From NCBI GenBank assembly GCA_020630675.1, contig JAHDIR010000011.1, positions 1-64,000 of the forward strand: DNA of 64,000 bases, given 5' to 3'. A program made the position numbers and the translations under genes. The notes beneath the pieces are model-generated. The model did not search any database, was not told where the DNA came from, and saw only the letters and a program-made list of their open reading frames with translations. The DNA comes from Bdellovibrionales bacterium (GTDB lineage: Bacteria; Bdellovibrionota; Bdellovibrionia; Bdellovibrionales; UBA1609). Positions 39,202-49,784 of the stretch are shown piece by piece (position 1 is the first letter of the stretch; each line of letters starts with the position of its first letter).

Positions 39202-40101
39202 CTACGAATCTTTTGAAAGATTTACCTGCAATGGTTTGTCGGTAAACATATGTATATCGCGCTGAGGAAAGGCGATGACAATTTCTTTTTCTCTAAAGAT
39301 ATCAGAGATACGATGGCGCACTTCACTTTCCACTCGAAACCTCTGCAAAGGATCATAAAGTTTAATCCAAAAATAAAGGTCAAAGTCTAAACTATTGGCC
39401 CCAAAGTCAGAGAAAAAGACAATCGGCTCAGGAAACTTTAAAACTTTTTCAATTCCCTTTAAGGACTCAAGCAAGGTTTGCTCAACCAAGCGAGTATCAG
39501 TGCCGTAGGCCGCCCCGACTTTAATATCTAAACGAACAACATCGTCAGACAAGGTCCAATTTAAAACATTACGTTCAAGAAAAGAACTGTTGGGAACCAC
39601 CATATGAGTATTGTTCATTGTTTTAATACGAGTACTTCTTGGGCCAATATGCTCTACTCGCCCCGTCATCCCTTCGAGCTCGACAATATCACCCATTTTA
39701 ATCGGACGCTCAATCATCATCACCAAGCCACTAATAAAGTTATTAACTATATTTTGAGACCCTAAACCAACCCCTAAAGCTAAAGCCCCCCCAAGAACTG
39801 TAAAAATTGTAATGGGTATATTAAGCAACCTAAGAATAAACAGGGTTAAAATTATGAGTAAAAAATAGAAGATAATCGTCCGTAAAGTGTGCCTTAAAGA
39901 AGTATCTATATCTAAACGAGTTAACAGCTTTTTTTCAATTTCACGACTCAAACTTCGGCACAAAAAATAACCCATAATCATTAAAGTGATGCCTTTAACA
40001 ATTTTACCGACGGTTATTGGGTAATTATCCACGCTGGTTATATGAAATGCCCAAATGTCCCGCAGCCACTCTACAATGTTTATATCTATAAAATTTTCCA
40101 T
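39202..40101 (-). CDS. MscS-family mechanosensitive channel
   Basis: GGALALGVGLGSQNIVNNFISGLVMMIERPIKMGDIVELEGMTGRVEHIGPRSTRIKTMNNTHMVVPNS. Confidence 0.92.
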   Translation of the reverse strand: MENFIDINIVEWLRDIWAFHITSVDNYPITVGKIVKGITLMIMGYFLCRSLSREIEKKLLTRLDIDTSLRHTLRTIIFYFLLIILTLFILRLLNIPITIFTVLGGALALGVGLGSQNIVNNFISGLVMMIERPIKMGDIVELEGMTGRVEHIGPRSTRIKTMNNTHMVVPNSSFLERNVLNWTLSDDVVRLDIKVGAAYGTDTRLVEQTLLESLKGIEKVLKFPEPIVFFSDFGANSLDFDLYFWIKLYDPLQRFRVESEVRHRISDIFREKEIVIAFPQRDIHMFTDKPLQVNLSKDS

Positions 40102-40321
40102 ACCTACTCCCAGGATGACTTAGGTAGAGACTCATAGCAAGTCCAGGCCTTAATGAAGCTTTGCATAAAAACAAACACAAGGGCAAGAAATCACAAGAGA
40201 AATCTGCAGTTTTTCCGATAATAATGTTAGCCTAAATACATATTTTTTGTAATAACAAACAACTCATTTTTTAAGGGTGGTCACAACGGCCCTTGCGCAA
40301 GAAAACAACTGAGGATTTTTA

Positions 40322-43060
40322 GTGGATAAATTTAACTATTTAAACCGAGACAACCTAGAGTATATTGAAAGTGAATTCCAAAACTATCTGGCCGACCCCA
40401 CCAGTATAAACCCTGAATGGAAACACTTTTTTGAAGGCATAGAATTTGCCAACAACTTTAATTCTGAAGCCGGTGCTGCCGGAAGCATTTCCAGCAAAGA
40501 AATCGATGTTTACAACTTAATCAGATACTATCAAGATTACGGTCACCTTAAAGCTCAACTTGATCCTCTTAACTTAGCTCGCCCCCAAGGCACAGATTTC
40601 GACCTCAGTAACTTTAACCTCCAAGAGTCAGATCTAAAGAGTAAATTTCAAGTGGCGGCTCTTATTGACATGAAAGGGGCCACTCTAGCTGAGATGGTCG
40701 CACACCTAGAAAAAATTTACTGTGGCACCTTAGCTGTACAAGTCTCTGGTTGCGAGCCTGAAATTCGTGAGTGGTTTTTAAAAGAACTGGAGTCGGGAAG
40801 CCCTGAGTTTACTCTTGATGATGATAAAAGAAAGGCCATTTTTAAGTCTGTTGTAAAAACAGAAACCCTTGAGAAATTTATTCACACTAGATACGTGGGA
40901 ACTAAGAGATTTTCCGTCGAAGGTGGAGATGCCTTGTTACCTATGCTTGAACACTGTGTCGATGTAGGAACCAAACATAAAATCAAAGAACTTGTCATCG
41001 GCATGGCCCATCGTGGCCGAATCAATGTTCTTGCCAACTTCATGAATAAAGCCCTAGCTATTACTTTTTCTGACTTTGACGGGACCATTATCGACAACAA
41101 TGGAATGGACGGCGATGTTAAGTACCATATGGGGTATTCTGCCGACAAAAATACTGAACATGGTGACTGCCATATTTCTTTAGCGTTCAACCCTAGCCAC
41201 CTTGAAAGCGTTGATCCCGTTGCCTTGGGCATGACTCGCGCCAAACAAAGACGCCACCAAGACACTGAGTCTCGTGAAAAAGTTATGCCCATTCTTATTC
41301 ATGGCGACGCTGCTTTCATTGGACAAGGTGTGGTGAGTGAAACCTTACAGCTTTCTCAGCTCGAAGGTTATACTGTAGGTGGTAGTTTACACATCATCGT
41401 TAACAATCAAGTGGGCTTTACAACAAACCCCGAAGACAGTCGCTCTACCCGTTACAGCTCTGACATGGCTAGAGTGATCAAGGCTCCTGTCATAATGGTC
41501 AACGGAGACGACGTGGAAGCTTGCTTAAGAGCCATGAATATTGCTGTTCGCTTCCGCCAGGAGTTTCATCAAGATGTGGTGATCGACCTTATCTGTTATC
41601 GAAGGTATGGACACAACGAAGGGGATGAGCCAAGCTTCACCCAACCAGAAATGTACAAAACTATAAAAAAACATCCAACTCTCAATACTATTTATTCTGA
41701 AAAGTTAATTTCTCAAAATATAATCACCCGAGACGAAGCTAAGGGTTTTTATCAAGAAAAAATTGATAACTTACAGGCTATTCTTGATGAAGTGAGAAAA
41801 CAACCCGCCGAGCTTAAGCCAGATGTTTTCAATGGCTTATGGGAAGGCTTAAAACAAGGCGGAGAAGAAGATATTCTAAAGCCTTCTAATACTGCCGTGA
41901 ACAAAGAAGAACTCATCAAAGCCAGCCAAGCCCTGACTCAAGTTCCCGAAAACTTTAATATCAATAAAAAAGTAAACCGCTTGATTGGTCAGCGCGAAAA
42001 AATGATGAGCGAAAATAAAATTGACTGGGGAATGGCCGAGCTTCTTTCTTACGCCAGCTTAAGATCTGAAGGCGTGCCAGTGCGTATCACCGGACAGGAT
42101 TGCAAACGAGGAACTTTCAGTCACCGTCACGCCGTTTACTTTGATCAAGAAACAGGCAATGAACACTGCCCCCTTTCTACGATCAACCCTGAACAAGGTG
42201 AGTTTTGTATCTATAATAGTCCTTTGTCTGAAATGGCTGTTTTGGGTTACGAATACGGAAACTCAATCAGTGACCCTACTTTTTTAACAATTTGGGAAGC
42301 TCAGTTCGGTGACTTTGCCAACGGCGCTCAAATTATTATTGACCAGTTCTTAACTAGTGGTGAGCAAAAGTGGTCTAGGCACACCGGACTCACACTATTA
42401 TTACCTCATGGCTACGCGGGACAAGGCCCTGAACACTCCAGTGCCCGTATGGAACGTTTTTTACAAATGTGCGCTCAAGCCAATATGCAAGTTTGCAACA
42501 TAACAACCCCAGCCAATATTTTCCACGCCCTCAGAAGACAGGTAAAAAGAGATTTTCGTAAACCTCTTGTTGTTATGTCTCCAAAATCTTTACTGCGCCA
42601 CCCAAAGGTGCACTCAACTATAGAAGAGCTTTCCGAAGGACGCTTTCAAGAAATTCTTGCCGACCCAAAAGCCAGCTCTCCTGAAGATGTTAAAAAACTT
42701 ATTTTGTGCTCTGGTAAACTTTATTATGAGCTCGATCAATACAGAGAAGATAATAATATTGGTGCAAACACTAGCATCATGAGGCTTGAACAAATTTACC
42801 CATTCGCCAAAGCTCAACTGGCATCCTACCTAAACAGCTTTACACAACTCAAAAGTATTGTTTGGGCTCAAGAGGAACCTAAAAACATGGGCGCTTACTC
42901 ATTCATCGCTCCTTGCTTACGTGAGCTTTGTGACGAAATAGGGCTAAAGAAAGTTGATATTGAATACGTCGGAAGAACCCGCCGCGCTAGTCCTGCGACA
43001 GGCTCCCCTCGTGCTCACAAAAAAGAACAAGACGATATTATTAATGGATGTTTTAAGTAA
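40322..43060 (+). CDS. sucA: 2-oxoglutarate dehydrogenase E1
   Basis: IGMAHRGRINVLANF, GDAAFIGQGVVSETLQLSQLEGYTVGGSLHIIVNNQVGFTT, YRRYGHNEGDEPSFTQP; GTG start. Confidence 0.96.
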   Translation: MDKFNYLNRDNLEYIESEFQNYLADPTSINPEWKHFFEGIEFANNFNSEAGAAGSISSKEIDVYNLIRYYQDYGHLKAQLDPLNLARPQGTDFDLSNFNLQESDLKSKFQVAALIDMKGATLAEMVAHLEKIYCGTLAVQVSGCEPEIREWFLKELESGSPEFTLDDDKRKAIFKSVVKTETLEKFIHTRYVGTKRFSVEGGDALLPMLEHCVDVGTKHKIKELVIGMAHRGRINVLANFMNKALAITFSDFDGTIIDNNGMDGDVKYHMGYSADKNTEHGDCHISLAFNPSHLESVDPVALGMTRAKQRRHQDTESREKVMPILIHGDAAFIGQGVVSETLQLSQLEGYTVGGSLHIIVNNQVGFTTNPEDSRSTRYSSDMARVIKAPVIMVNGDDVEACLRAMNIAVRFRQEFHQDVVIDLICYRRYGHNEGDEPSFTQPEMYKTIKKHPTLNTIYSEKLISQNIITRDEAKGFYQEKIDNLQAILDEVRKQPAELKPDVFNGLWEGLKQGGEEDILKPSNTAVNKEELIKASQALTQVPENFNINKKVNRLIGQREKMMSENKIDWGMAELLSYASLRSEGVPVRITGQDCKRGTFSHRHAVYFDQETGNEHCPLSTINPEQGEFCIYNSPLSEMAVLGYEYGNSISDPTFLTIWEAQFGDFANGAQIIIDQFLTSGEQKWSRHTGLTLLLPHGYAGQGPEHSSARMERFLQMCAQANMQVCNITTPANIFHALRRQVKRDFRKPLVVMSPKSLLRHPKVHSTIEELSEGRFQEILADPKASSPEDVKKLILCSGKLYYELDQYREDNNIGANTSIMRLEQIYPFAKAQLASYLNSFTQLKSIVWAQEEPKNMGAYSFIAPCLRELCDEIGLKKVDIEYVGRTRRASPATGSPRAHKKEQDDIINGCFK

Positions 43061-43111
43061 TTTTTAATGTAACAAAATTAATTTTTGTGAAAAACAAAAG
43101 AGGTATTAGCC

Positions 43112-44335
43112 GTGAAAGCTGAAATAAAAGTTCCTGCCGTAGGAGAGTCTGTCACTGAAGCCACTGTGGCCGAATGGAATAAGCAAAGTGGTGATTATGT
43201 TCAAAGAGACGAGGTTCTTCTCTCTTTAGAAACCGACAAAGCCAGTGTTGAGATCGTGGCCGAGCACGCCGGAGCTCTAGAAATTTCTGTTGAAGAAGGT
43301 GATGTCGTCGGCATAGGTACTATTTTAGGTAAAATTGACACTGAAGCCGCAGCACCAGCTGCAAGCAGTGATTCCAATACAGCCTCAAGCCCAACCCCTA
43401 TGGCGGCAGCCACACCGACTTCAGGCAAAGATGCTTCTGAACATTTAAGCCCTGCGGTTAGAAAAATCATGGCCGAAAAAAACCTTTCCCCATCCCAAGT
43501 GAGTGGTAGCGGAAAAGATCAACGCATCACAAAGGCCGACGCTCTTGGTGCTTCAGCCCCGGCCCAGCAAAGCTCAACTCCCACACCTGAAAAAACTGCG
43601 GCCCCTGGGTTACCACAGATTAACTCAAACATAGAAGCCGAAGTGACTCGCACGAAAATGTCTACACTTCGCAAAACTATTGCTAAGCGCTTAGTAGAGG
43701 CTCAACAAACAGCCGCAATACTGACTACATTTAATGAAATTGATATGACAGCCGCTAAGGCTTTACGAGCAAAGTACAAAGAGAGCTTTAAAGAAAGACA
43801 TGGAATTAATTTAGGCTTTATGGGCTTATTTGTTAAAGCTACTTGTGCTGCTTTAAAAGAGTACCCTCTAGTCAATGGAAGCATTGAAGGCAATGAATTC
43901 ATAACCCGTAATTTTGTGAATATGGGAATTGCCGTTAGCACACCTAAAGGGTTAATGGTTCCTGTTATAAAACATGCTGACAAAATGAGTTTAGCTGAAA
44001 TCGAACTTAGCATTCGACATTATGCCATTAAAGCTCGTGATGGAAAAATCTCTATTGATGACCTCAGTGGCGGCTCTTTTACTATTAGCAACGGTGGTGT
44101 GTTCGGCTCACTCATGTCCACTCCTATCCTTAACCCTCCTCAAAGTGGTATCTTAGGTTTACATAAAATTGAAGATCGTCCTATGGCGGTGAACGGACAA
44201 GTTGTGGTGCGCCCTATGATGTATGTGGCTCTTTCCTATGACCACAGAATTATCGATGGTAAACAATCTGTTGGCTTTCTTGTCAAAATCAAAGAGGGCC
44301 TAGAAGATCCCGCTAGATTACTCTTAGACGTCTAA
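43112..44335 (+). CDS. sucB: dihydrolipoamide succinyltransferase E2
   Basis: Lipoyl motif [10 protein letters not shown]3-binding region [15 protein letters not shown], catalytic [14 protein letters not shown] start. Confidence 0.96.
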   Translation: MKAEIKVPAVGESVTEATVAEWNKQSGDYVQRDEVLLSLETDKASVEIVAEHAGALEISVEEGDVVGIGTILGKIDTEAAAPAASSDSNTASSPTPMAAATPTSGKDASEHLSPAVRKIMAEKNLSPSQVSGSGKDQRITKADALGASAPAQQSSTPTPEKTAAPGLPQINSNIEAEVTRTKMSTLRKTIAKRLVEAQQTAAILTTFNEIDMTAAKALRAKYKESFKERHGINLGFMGLFVKATCAALKEYPLVNGSIEGNEFITRNFVNMGIAVSTPKGLMVPVIKHADKMSLAEIELSIRHYAIKARDGKISIDDLSGGSFTISNGGVFGSLMSTPILNPPQSGILGLHKIEDRPMAVNGQVVVRPMMYVALSYDHRIIDGKQSVGFLVKIKEGLEDPARLLLDV

Positions 44336-44356
44336 ACAACAAAAAAGGAACTCGTT

Positions 44357-45763
44357 ATGTCTCAACAAGAATTTGATTTAATTATTATTGGCTCTGGCCC
44401 TGCCGGCTATGTGGGCGCTGTAAAAGCCAGCCAGCTCGGACTAAAAACTGCGATTGTCGAAAAAGACAAAACCTTAGGGGGCACTTGCTTGAATGTCGGC
44501 TGCATTCCTTCGAAGGCTCTTTTGGAGTCCAGCGAACACTTTTTACAGGCCAATCACGCCCTGAGCGAACATGGCGTGGAGCTAAAAGGAGTGTCCTTAA
44601 ATTTAGACAACCTTATGAAAAGAAAAAACAAAGTCGTTAAAGAGCTCACTGACGGCGTGGACTATTTAATGAATAAAAATAAAGTAGAAAAACTCTCTGG
44701 CTGGGGCGAAATTATCTCTGCCAACGAAGTACAAGTGACCCAAGGTAAAGATAAAAAAGTTTATAAAACTAAAAATATTATGTTGGCCACAGGCAGTGTT
44801 CCCAACTCTTTACCTGGGCTTGAGTACAATGGAACCACCATAGTTTCCTCTAACGAAGCGATTGCTTTACCTAAAGTTCCCAAAAGATTTTTAGTGATCG
44901 GAGCTGGGGCTATTGGCTTAGAAATGGCTTCTGTATGGAGCCGCCTAGGAAGTGACGTCACCGTTATCGAATATGCTGATAAAATTTGTGGCCCCATGGA
45001 CAAAGGCATGAGCAAAAGAGTTCTTGGTGTTCTTAAAAAACAAGGGCTCAAATTTGTTATGAGTGCCAAAGTGACTGGAGCTAAAACGTCTAAATCTGGA
45101 GTTGAACTTTCCTACGAAAACTTAAAAGATAACTCTGCCCAAACTATTGAAGGCGATGTCGTGTTAGTGGCCGCCGGCAGAATTCCTTTTTCTGAAAATT
45201 TAGGCCTTGAAAAAATGGGAATTGAAAAAGACCCTCGTGGTTTTGTTATTGTCGATAAACACTTTAGAACTAAACACCCTAACATTTATGCCGTTGGCGA
45301 CTTAATTCCTGGCCCAATGCTGGCCCATAAAGCCGAAGAAGAGGCCGTAGCCGTCGCAGAAATCATTGCCGGCCAATCGGGTCATGTAAACTACCTTACA
45401 GTGCCCTCTATTATTTACACTGACCCTGAAGTGGCCAGCGTCGGTTACACCGAAGAAGAGCTTAAGGCGCAAAACATACCTTATAAGGCCGGAAGCTTTC
45501 CTTTTTCAGCCAACGGTCGCGCAAAAGCCATAGGCAACACTGATGGACAAGTCAAAATCTTAGCCCACAAAGAATCAGACCAGATTTTAGGTGCCCATAT
45601 TTTTGGCCCAAGAGCTGGTGACTTACTCAGTGAAGTTGTGGTTTGTATGGAGTTTGGCGGAAGCGCTGAAGACCTTGCTCGAAGCTTTCACGCTCACCCG
45701 ACATTAAGTGAGGTGGTGCGAGAAGCCGCCCTAAACGTCGATAAATTAGCTCGACAAATGTAA
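44357..45763 (+). CDS. lpd: dihydrolipoyl dehydrogenase E3
   Basis: GGTCLNVGCIPSKALL, GAGAIGLEMASVW, AVGDLIPGPMLAHKAEEE, HAHPTLSE. Confidence 0.96.
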   Translation: MSQQEFDLIIIGSGPAGYVGAVKASQLGLKTAIVEKDKTLGGTCLNVGCIPSKALLESSEHFLQANHALSEHGVELKGVSLNLDNLMKRKNKVVKELTDGVDYLMNKNKVEKLSGWGEIISANEVQVTQGKDKKVYKTKNIMLATGSVPNSLPGLEYNGTTIVSSNEAIALPKVPKRFLVIGAGAIGLEMASVWSRLGSDVTVIEYADKICGPMDKGMSKRVLGVLKKQGLKFVMSAKVTGAKTSKSGVELSYENLKDNSAQTIEGDVVLVAAGRIPFSENLGLEKMGIEKDPRGFVIVDKHFRTKHPNIYAVGDLIPGPMLAHKAEEEAVAVAEIIAGQSGHVNYLTVPSIIYTDPEVASVGYTEEELKAQNIPYKAGSFPFSANGRAKAIGNTDGQVKILAHKESDQILGAHIFGPRAGDLLSEVVVCMEFGGSAEDLARSFHAHPTLSEVVREAALNVDKLARQM

Positions 45764-45830
45764 AACCATCCTTTGGTCTATATTTAAAGTAAAAAATGGT
45801 ATAAACCCCCTATTTTTTAGAAAATAGGGA

Positions 45831-47168
45831 ATGACCTTTTTCTTTGCTTTTGTTGCGCTTTTTCTTCCCTTCATAAGCTATGCCGAAACTCCCTTAGGCC
45901 AAGAAAACTTTTATCTTAAACAGTCTTTAGCCAACCCTGAATTTATCAACGACTTTCACCAAAAACAACTTGCCCTCCAGCTTGTCAATAACAGCTCTAG
46001 GGACTGCTATCGAGATTCAAACTTTGTAGCCCCTGTCGTGTTTGGCAAAAAATATAATTTAAAAGATAAATTCAACAACCAGTATTTTAAATACACATTT
46101 AAAGTCAATGGAGTTATCTTTGAGGGACTAGACCAATATGGTCAAAATGTTCGTTATCTTCTCAATTATTCACAAAGTGATGGCCTGTTCGTTACTTCAG
46201 AAAAGATGGCTGTTGCTCTTGATACGACCATGGATAATAAGCCAGAAAAATGTAAACAACAACTTTCTAGCTCAGAATTGGCCCAAAGAAAAAAATGTAA
46301 TCTCATGCCCCAGCCTCGAACATCCTGTGATAGCCAGGGGGATCAAAGAAAAAGTTGTCTTAGTAATGCAATAGCTCACCAAGAGTGCTTACAAAAATTA
46401 GGAAAAATTAGATTAGGAGTTTTGAACTCCTGCCAAAGAAACCATAGGTCGATTACCTCATTTAATAATGAACGGTCGGCAATCATCGCTGAAAGCCTAG
46501 GCTTAACTCAAGAGACTTCACAAACTTTTACCGAAGAAGAGCTTGATGAAGTTGGAATCAACTTAGCTGTGTCCTGGGATGTTTTAGGCTCAGGAGTATT
46601 TAAGCTTGGTTCAATGAATGTGGTTTCTGAGTCAAAAATAGACGCTAAAGTTGAAAATGGTTCTATCTATCACAAACTTAACCTTAAAACCTGTGGCGAA
46701 CATGTTTGCATGTTTTTTAATAATAGAGTGACTGCAAAACCCACTTTCAAAAGAAACCAAGTTTCATTAGGAGCTAGCACTGGAGGTAAAAAAGGGATGG
46801 TTCGATTTGGAGCTTCGGCAACACACAATGAATTTGGGGCTGACAGCAACACCTTTTCCGTATCTGGAGCCAGAGAAAATGACCGAATTATCTTAGCGGG
46901 TTATTTTTCTCGAACTTTTGTCGATGGAGAAAAAGGCGGACGTACTTCTTTAGGAGCAACCGCCCACCACAAATCATCCAACACAGGTTTAGTGTTTTCA
47001 AACAAAGATATCCCCCAAGACGATGGAACCTTCACCGAAAGACGAGATCTAATCGTTAAACGTCAATTACCCAAAGGCAGGTCTATCGGTTTTCGTGCAA
47101 CACAAGACAAAAATGAAGATGGTGACTATAGCAATTTTGGAGTGATCTTCAGCTGGCTGGGCTTATGA
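45831..47168 (+). CDS. secreted Cys-containing hypothetical protein
   Basis: Signal peptide MTFFFAFVALFLPFISYA; four-base ATGA overlap with next ORF. Confidence 0.65.
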   Translation: MTFFFAFVALFLPFISYAETPLGQENFYLKQSLANPEFINDFHQKQLALQLVNNSSRDCYRDSNFVAPVVFGKKYNLKDKFNNQYFKYTFKVNGVIFEGLDQYGQNVRYLLNYSQSDGLFVTSEKMAVALDTTMDNKPEKCKQQLSSSELAQRKKCNLMPQPRTSCDSQGDQRKSCLSNAIAHQECLQKLGKIRLGVLNSCQRNHRSITSFNNERSAIIAESLGLTQETSQTFTEEELDEVGINLAVSWDVLGSGVFKLGSMNVVSESKIDAKVENGSIYHKLNLKTCGEHVCMFFNNRVTAKPTFKRNQVSLGASTGGKKGMVRFGASATHNEFGADSNTFSVSGARENDRIILAGYFSRTFVDGEKGGRTSLGATAHHKSSNTGLVFSNKDIPQDDGTFTERRDLIVKRQLPKGRSIGFRATQDKNEDGDYSNFGVIFSWLGL

Positions 47169-48571
47169 ATATAATTTTATCTTTTGCATTACTTCTTTTC
47201 ACCTCAACGGCCATAGCAAAGGTTAACTTGGCCAATGGACATTTTTTTCACCAAGAAACTGACCTATCCCTGAAGTCAAAAAACTCTCGCTTTAACCTTT
47301 GGAGAGCTTACAATAGCCAAAGTCAAAATGTTGGACTATTTGGTCGCGGCTGGTGTTCTAACATTGAATACACTCTCAAAGCCAATAAAAAAAATGGATT
47401 TGATCTTTATTTATGCAGTAAAAAAAGGGCTTCTTTTTCATCTAAAAAACGAAACAACAAAAATTTTACCAGCAAGCAACAAAAGCTCGCTGTGAACAAA
47501 AACACGATAATTTTTAGTTCACCTGGAGCCTCAACTCTCCATTTTAATAAACAAGGACAACTTAAATTCATACGCCCTCCCGGCTCAGTCACATTTTTTC
47601 GATTGAGGCATCGCCGACAACAGATTGAAATAACCACCCCTGGCAACACTCTTATTCTTCGGCTCCATCAGCAAAAAGCCATTCATGGGGTTTTAGATAA
47701 GAAAAAAGTTCTTATTTATAAATATGCAAAAAACCAGCTATTAAATGTTAAAAACGCTTCTAACCAATTCATTCAGTACTCATACAATGCCGCCAAACAA
47801 CTCAATAGTATCACTGACCCCAAGGGTAACTACCTAAAAATAAAGTATCGCCCAGAAAAAATTGTTCAACAGATTGATCAAAATGGCTTCTGCTTAGAAA
47901 AGTATAAATACGTAAAATCTAAAAAAACACAACTTAAAATAGCTGTTGAACGTAGCTGTAAGGACGGTTTTCAACATAAAAATGAACTCATTGTCGATCA
48001 CTACAAGAACTATAAAACCAAAAAAATCAAAGACTCCTTCAATAATAAAATTTTTATTTTAGACAAAGAGTCAGAACTTATCACCCATGAGAAAACAAGT
48101 CGCGGAAGCACAAAGTACAAATACAATAGTAAAAATAAAATCACACAAATAGAACAAAAATCTCTAAAGGCCGATTATAAAGCCGAGATAAGTTACAACT
48201 CGGCTCAGCAGATTTCAAGCATTAGATACACCTACCCAAAAAAGAAAAATCGATCAATAAAACTAAAGTACACTAACGAAGGAAAACTAAAAAGACTCCT
48301 TAGTTCACAGAAAAATAATTTTCATATTTTTTACCACGCCCAGCGGCTGAAAAAAGTAAAAACAAACACAGGTCAGCTCACCTACCACTACGACGGCAAA
48401 AAAAACCTTACAAAAGTAGAATTAAAAGAAAAAAACAAAAGCTACCTTCATAAACTAAATAAAAAAAATAAAACAAAAGACAATATTCAAATAACCAAGT
48501 TTCTTAATTCCGTGTACGCCGAGTTGGGCCCATTAACCACAGACTCCCCCCTACTCGAAGGAGTGTTCTGA
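47165..48571 (+). CDS. short secreted RHS/YD-repeat-like protein
   Basis: NGHFFHQETDLSLKSKNSRFNLWRAYNSQSQNVGLFGRGWCSNIEY is RHS N-terminal-like; YSYNAAKQLNSITDPKGNYLKIKY YD-type repeat. Confidence 0.7.
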   Translation: MNIILSFALLLFTSTAIAKVNLANGHFFHQETDLSLKSKNSRFNLWRAYNSQSQNVGLFGRGWCSNIEYTLKANKKNGFDLYLCSKKRASFSSKKRNNKNFTSKQQKLAVNKNTIIFSSPGASTLHFNKQGQLKFIRPPGSVTFFRLRHRRQQIEITTPGNTLILRLHQQKAIHGVLDKKKVLIYKYAKNQLLNVKNASNQFIQYSYNAAKQLNSITDPKGNYLKIKYRPEKIVQQIDQNGFCLEKYKYVKSKKTQLKIAVERSCKDGFQHKNELIVDHYKNYKTKKIKDSFNNKIFILDKESELITHEKTSRGSTKYKYNSKNKITQIEQKSLKADYKAEISYNSAQQISSIRYTYPKKKNRSIKLKYTNEGKLKRLLSSQKNNFHIFYHAQRLKKVKTNTGQLTYHYDGKKNLTKVELKEKNKSYLHKLNKKNKTKDNIQITKFLNSVYAELGPLTTDSPLLEGVF

Positions 48572-48889
48572 ATGTTCATACTCATTACCTTACTATTTTT
48601 TAATCCCGAAGCCTTTTCAAGCCTGAAATTTGAACACACCGAAACGCCTGTTTTAGACCTTAGCATTTACAACCCTGAATACTCCTTTGATGTCAGCTCT
48701 TCTTTTCGGTTAGGGCCAAAAAATATATTTGAAGACTGTGAACAACCAGAAATGTCGGGAGAAATTCCTACCGAACTGAAAGACACTTTCCATATATTTT
48801 CTATTGCCGCCGACGGAAGAAAAATAGTGATTCCTCTGGACCAAGCCATTGACTCGCCCCTCACCGATGAAAAGTCGGGAGCTCAATAA
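48572..48889 (+). CDS. small secreted hypothetical protein (possibly frameshifted, see findings)
   Basis: Directly follows previous ORF; signal-like MFILITLLFFNPEAFS. Confidence 0.5.
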   Translation: MFILITLLFFNPEAFSSLKFEHTETPVLDLSIYNPEYSFDVSSSFRLGPKNIFEDCEQPEMSGEIPTELKDTFHIFSIAADGRKIVIPLDQAIDSPLTDEKSGAQ

Positions 48890-49178
48890 CCTTTTCTGAG
48901 AGGCTATGGGACTTTTTACCCCCCCCCAGAACAAGTCTTGTTACGCTGATTATTCAAGAAAAGAGTTATGCCCAGATATTAACATAGATTCAATATACCA
49001 GGCTGTTTCCAAGGTTAGTTTTCTCACCCCAAATCCCTGGATTAAAAATCTTTCGGATTTAAATTTAAAATTTCAGAAATAGGAATAGTTTATTATGTAT
49101 TAAAAAACACTTATGCTTTTTTTACTTTAAGAACTTTTATTGTATTCTTTTTTTCTTGGATAGTGACACAATTTGCGC

Positions 49179-49733
49179 CTATATTTGGTTAAGAATTCTT
49201 TCGCCAGGCAAACAATCTGAAGACGATAAGTAGTTTTTTACGGTCTTATTGCCCATCAAGCTCATGGCTACATCAGCTCTGTCGTAAGTGCCGCCAAAAT
49301 TTTGCATCACTTTTTTATCGTGCTGAAAGCCTAAGCTCAGGTACAAATGAATAGCCGCCTGACAAGCTGAGTTTGTAAGCAAGTAACAATAGTTTACACC
49401 AGAGTCAGGAGACTTCACATAGTTTACGATATGATTAAGAATCAATTTTCCAGCTCCCAGCCCACGGGCTTTTGAAAGCACACCCATCTTTGTTAACTCA
49501 AACTGGCCTTCACCTGTTTTCATTAAAGCCGCAACACCAATAGCTCCTAACCTGTCATGCATAGCAAACCAAATAGAGCCACCAGGGTTTAAAATTTTTT
49601 CCTCAGGGGCAGATAAAATTTCTTCATCAACATCTTCCATAGAAAACATAGAGCTTATCCACTCATGGTTAATGTCATAAAAGGCTTTTTTTAGATGGGG
49701 CTGGTAGGGCAAAATTTGAATAGGTGATTTCAT
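49179..49733 (-). CDS. GNAT-family N-acetyltransferase
   Basis: FELTKMGVLSKARGLGAGKLILNHIVNY acetyl-CoA-binding motif; CLLTNSACQAAIHLYLSLGF. Confidence 0.85.
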   Translation of the reverse strand: MKSPIQILPYQPHLKKAFYDINHEWISSMFSMEDVDEEILSAPEEKILNPGGSIWFAMHDRLGAIGVAALMKTGEGQFELTKMGVLSKARGLGAGKLILNHIVNYVKSPDSGVNYCYLLTNSACQAAIHLYLSLGFQHDKKVMQNFGGTYDRADVAMSLMGNKTVKNYLSSSDCLPGERILNQI

Positions 49734-49784
49734 AAAATAGACTTAGCATTCTCTTGAAATGATATCTATAATTTCTAAAGCTCT

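Noticed and set aside
40882-41292. 136 aa minus-strand ORF inside sucA
   Set aside because: Antisense shadow of conserved E1 coding region.
48710-48934. 74 aa minus-strand ORF spanning the C9 tract
   Set aside because: Antisense, G-run artefact, no RBS.
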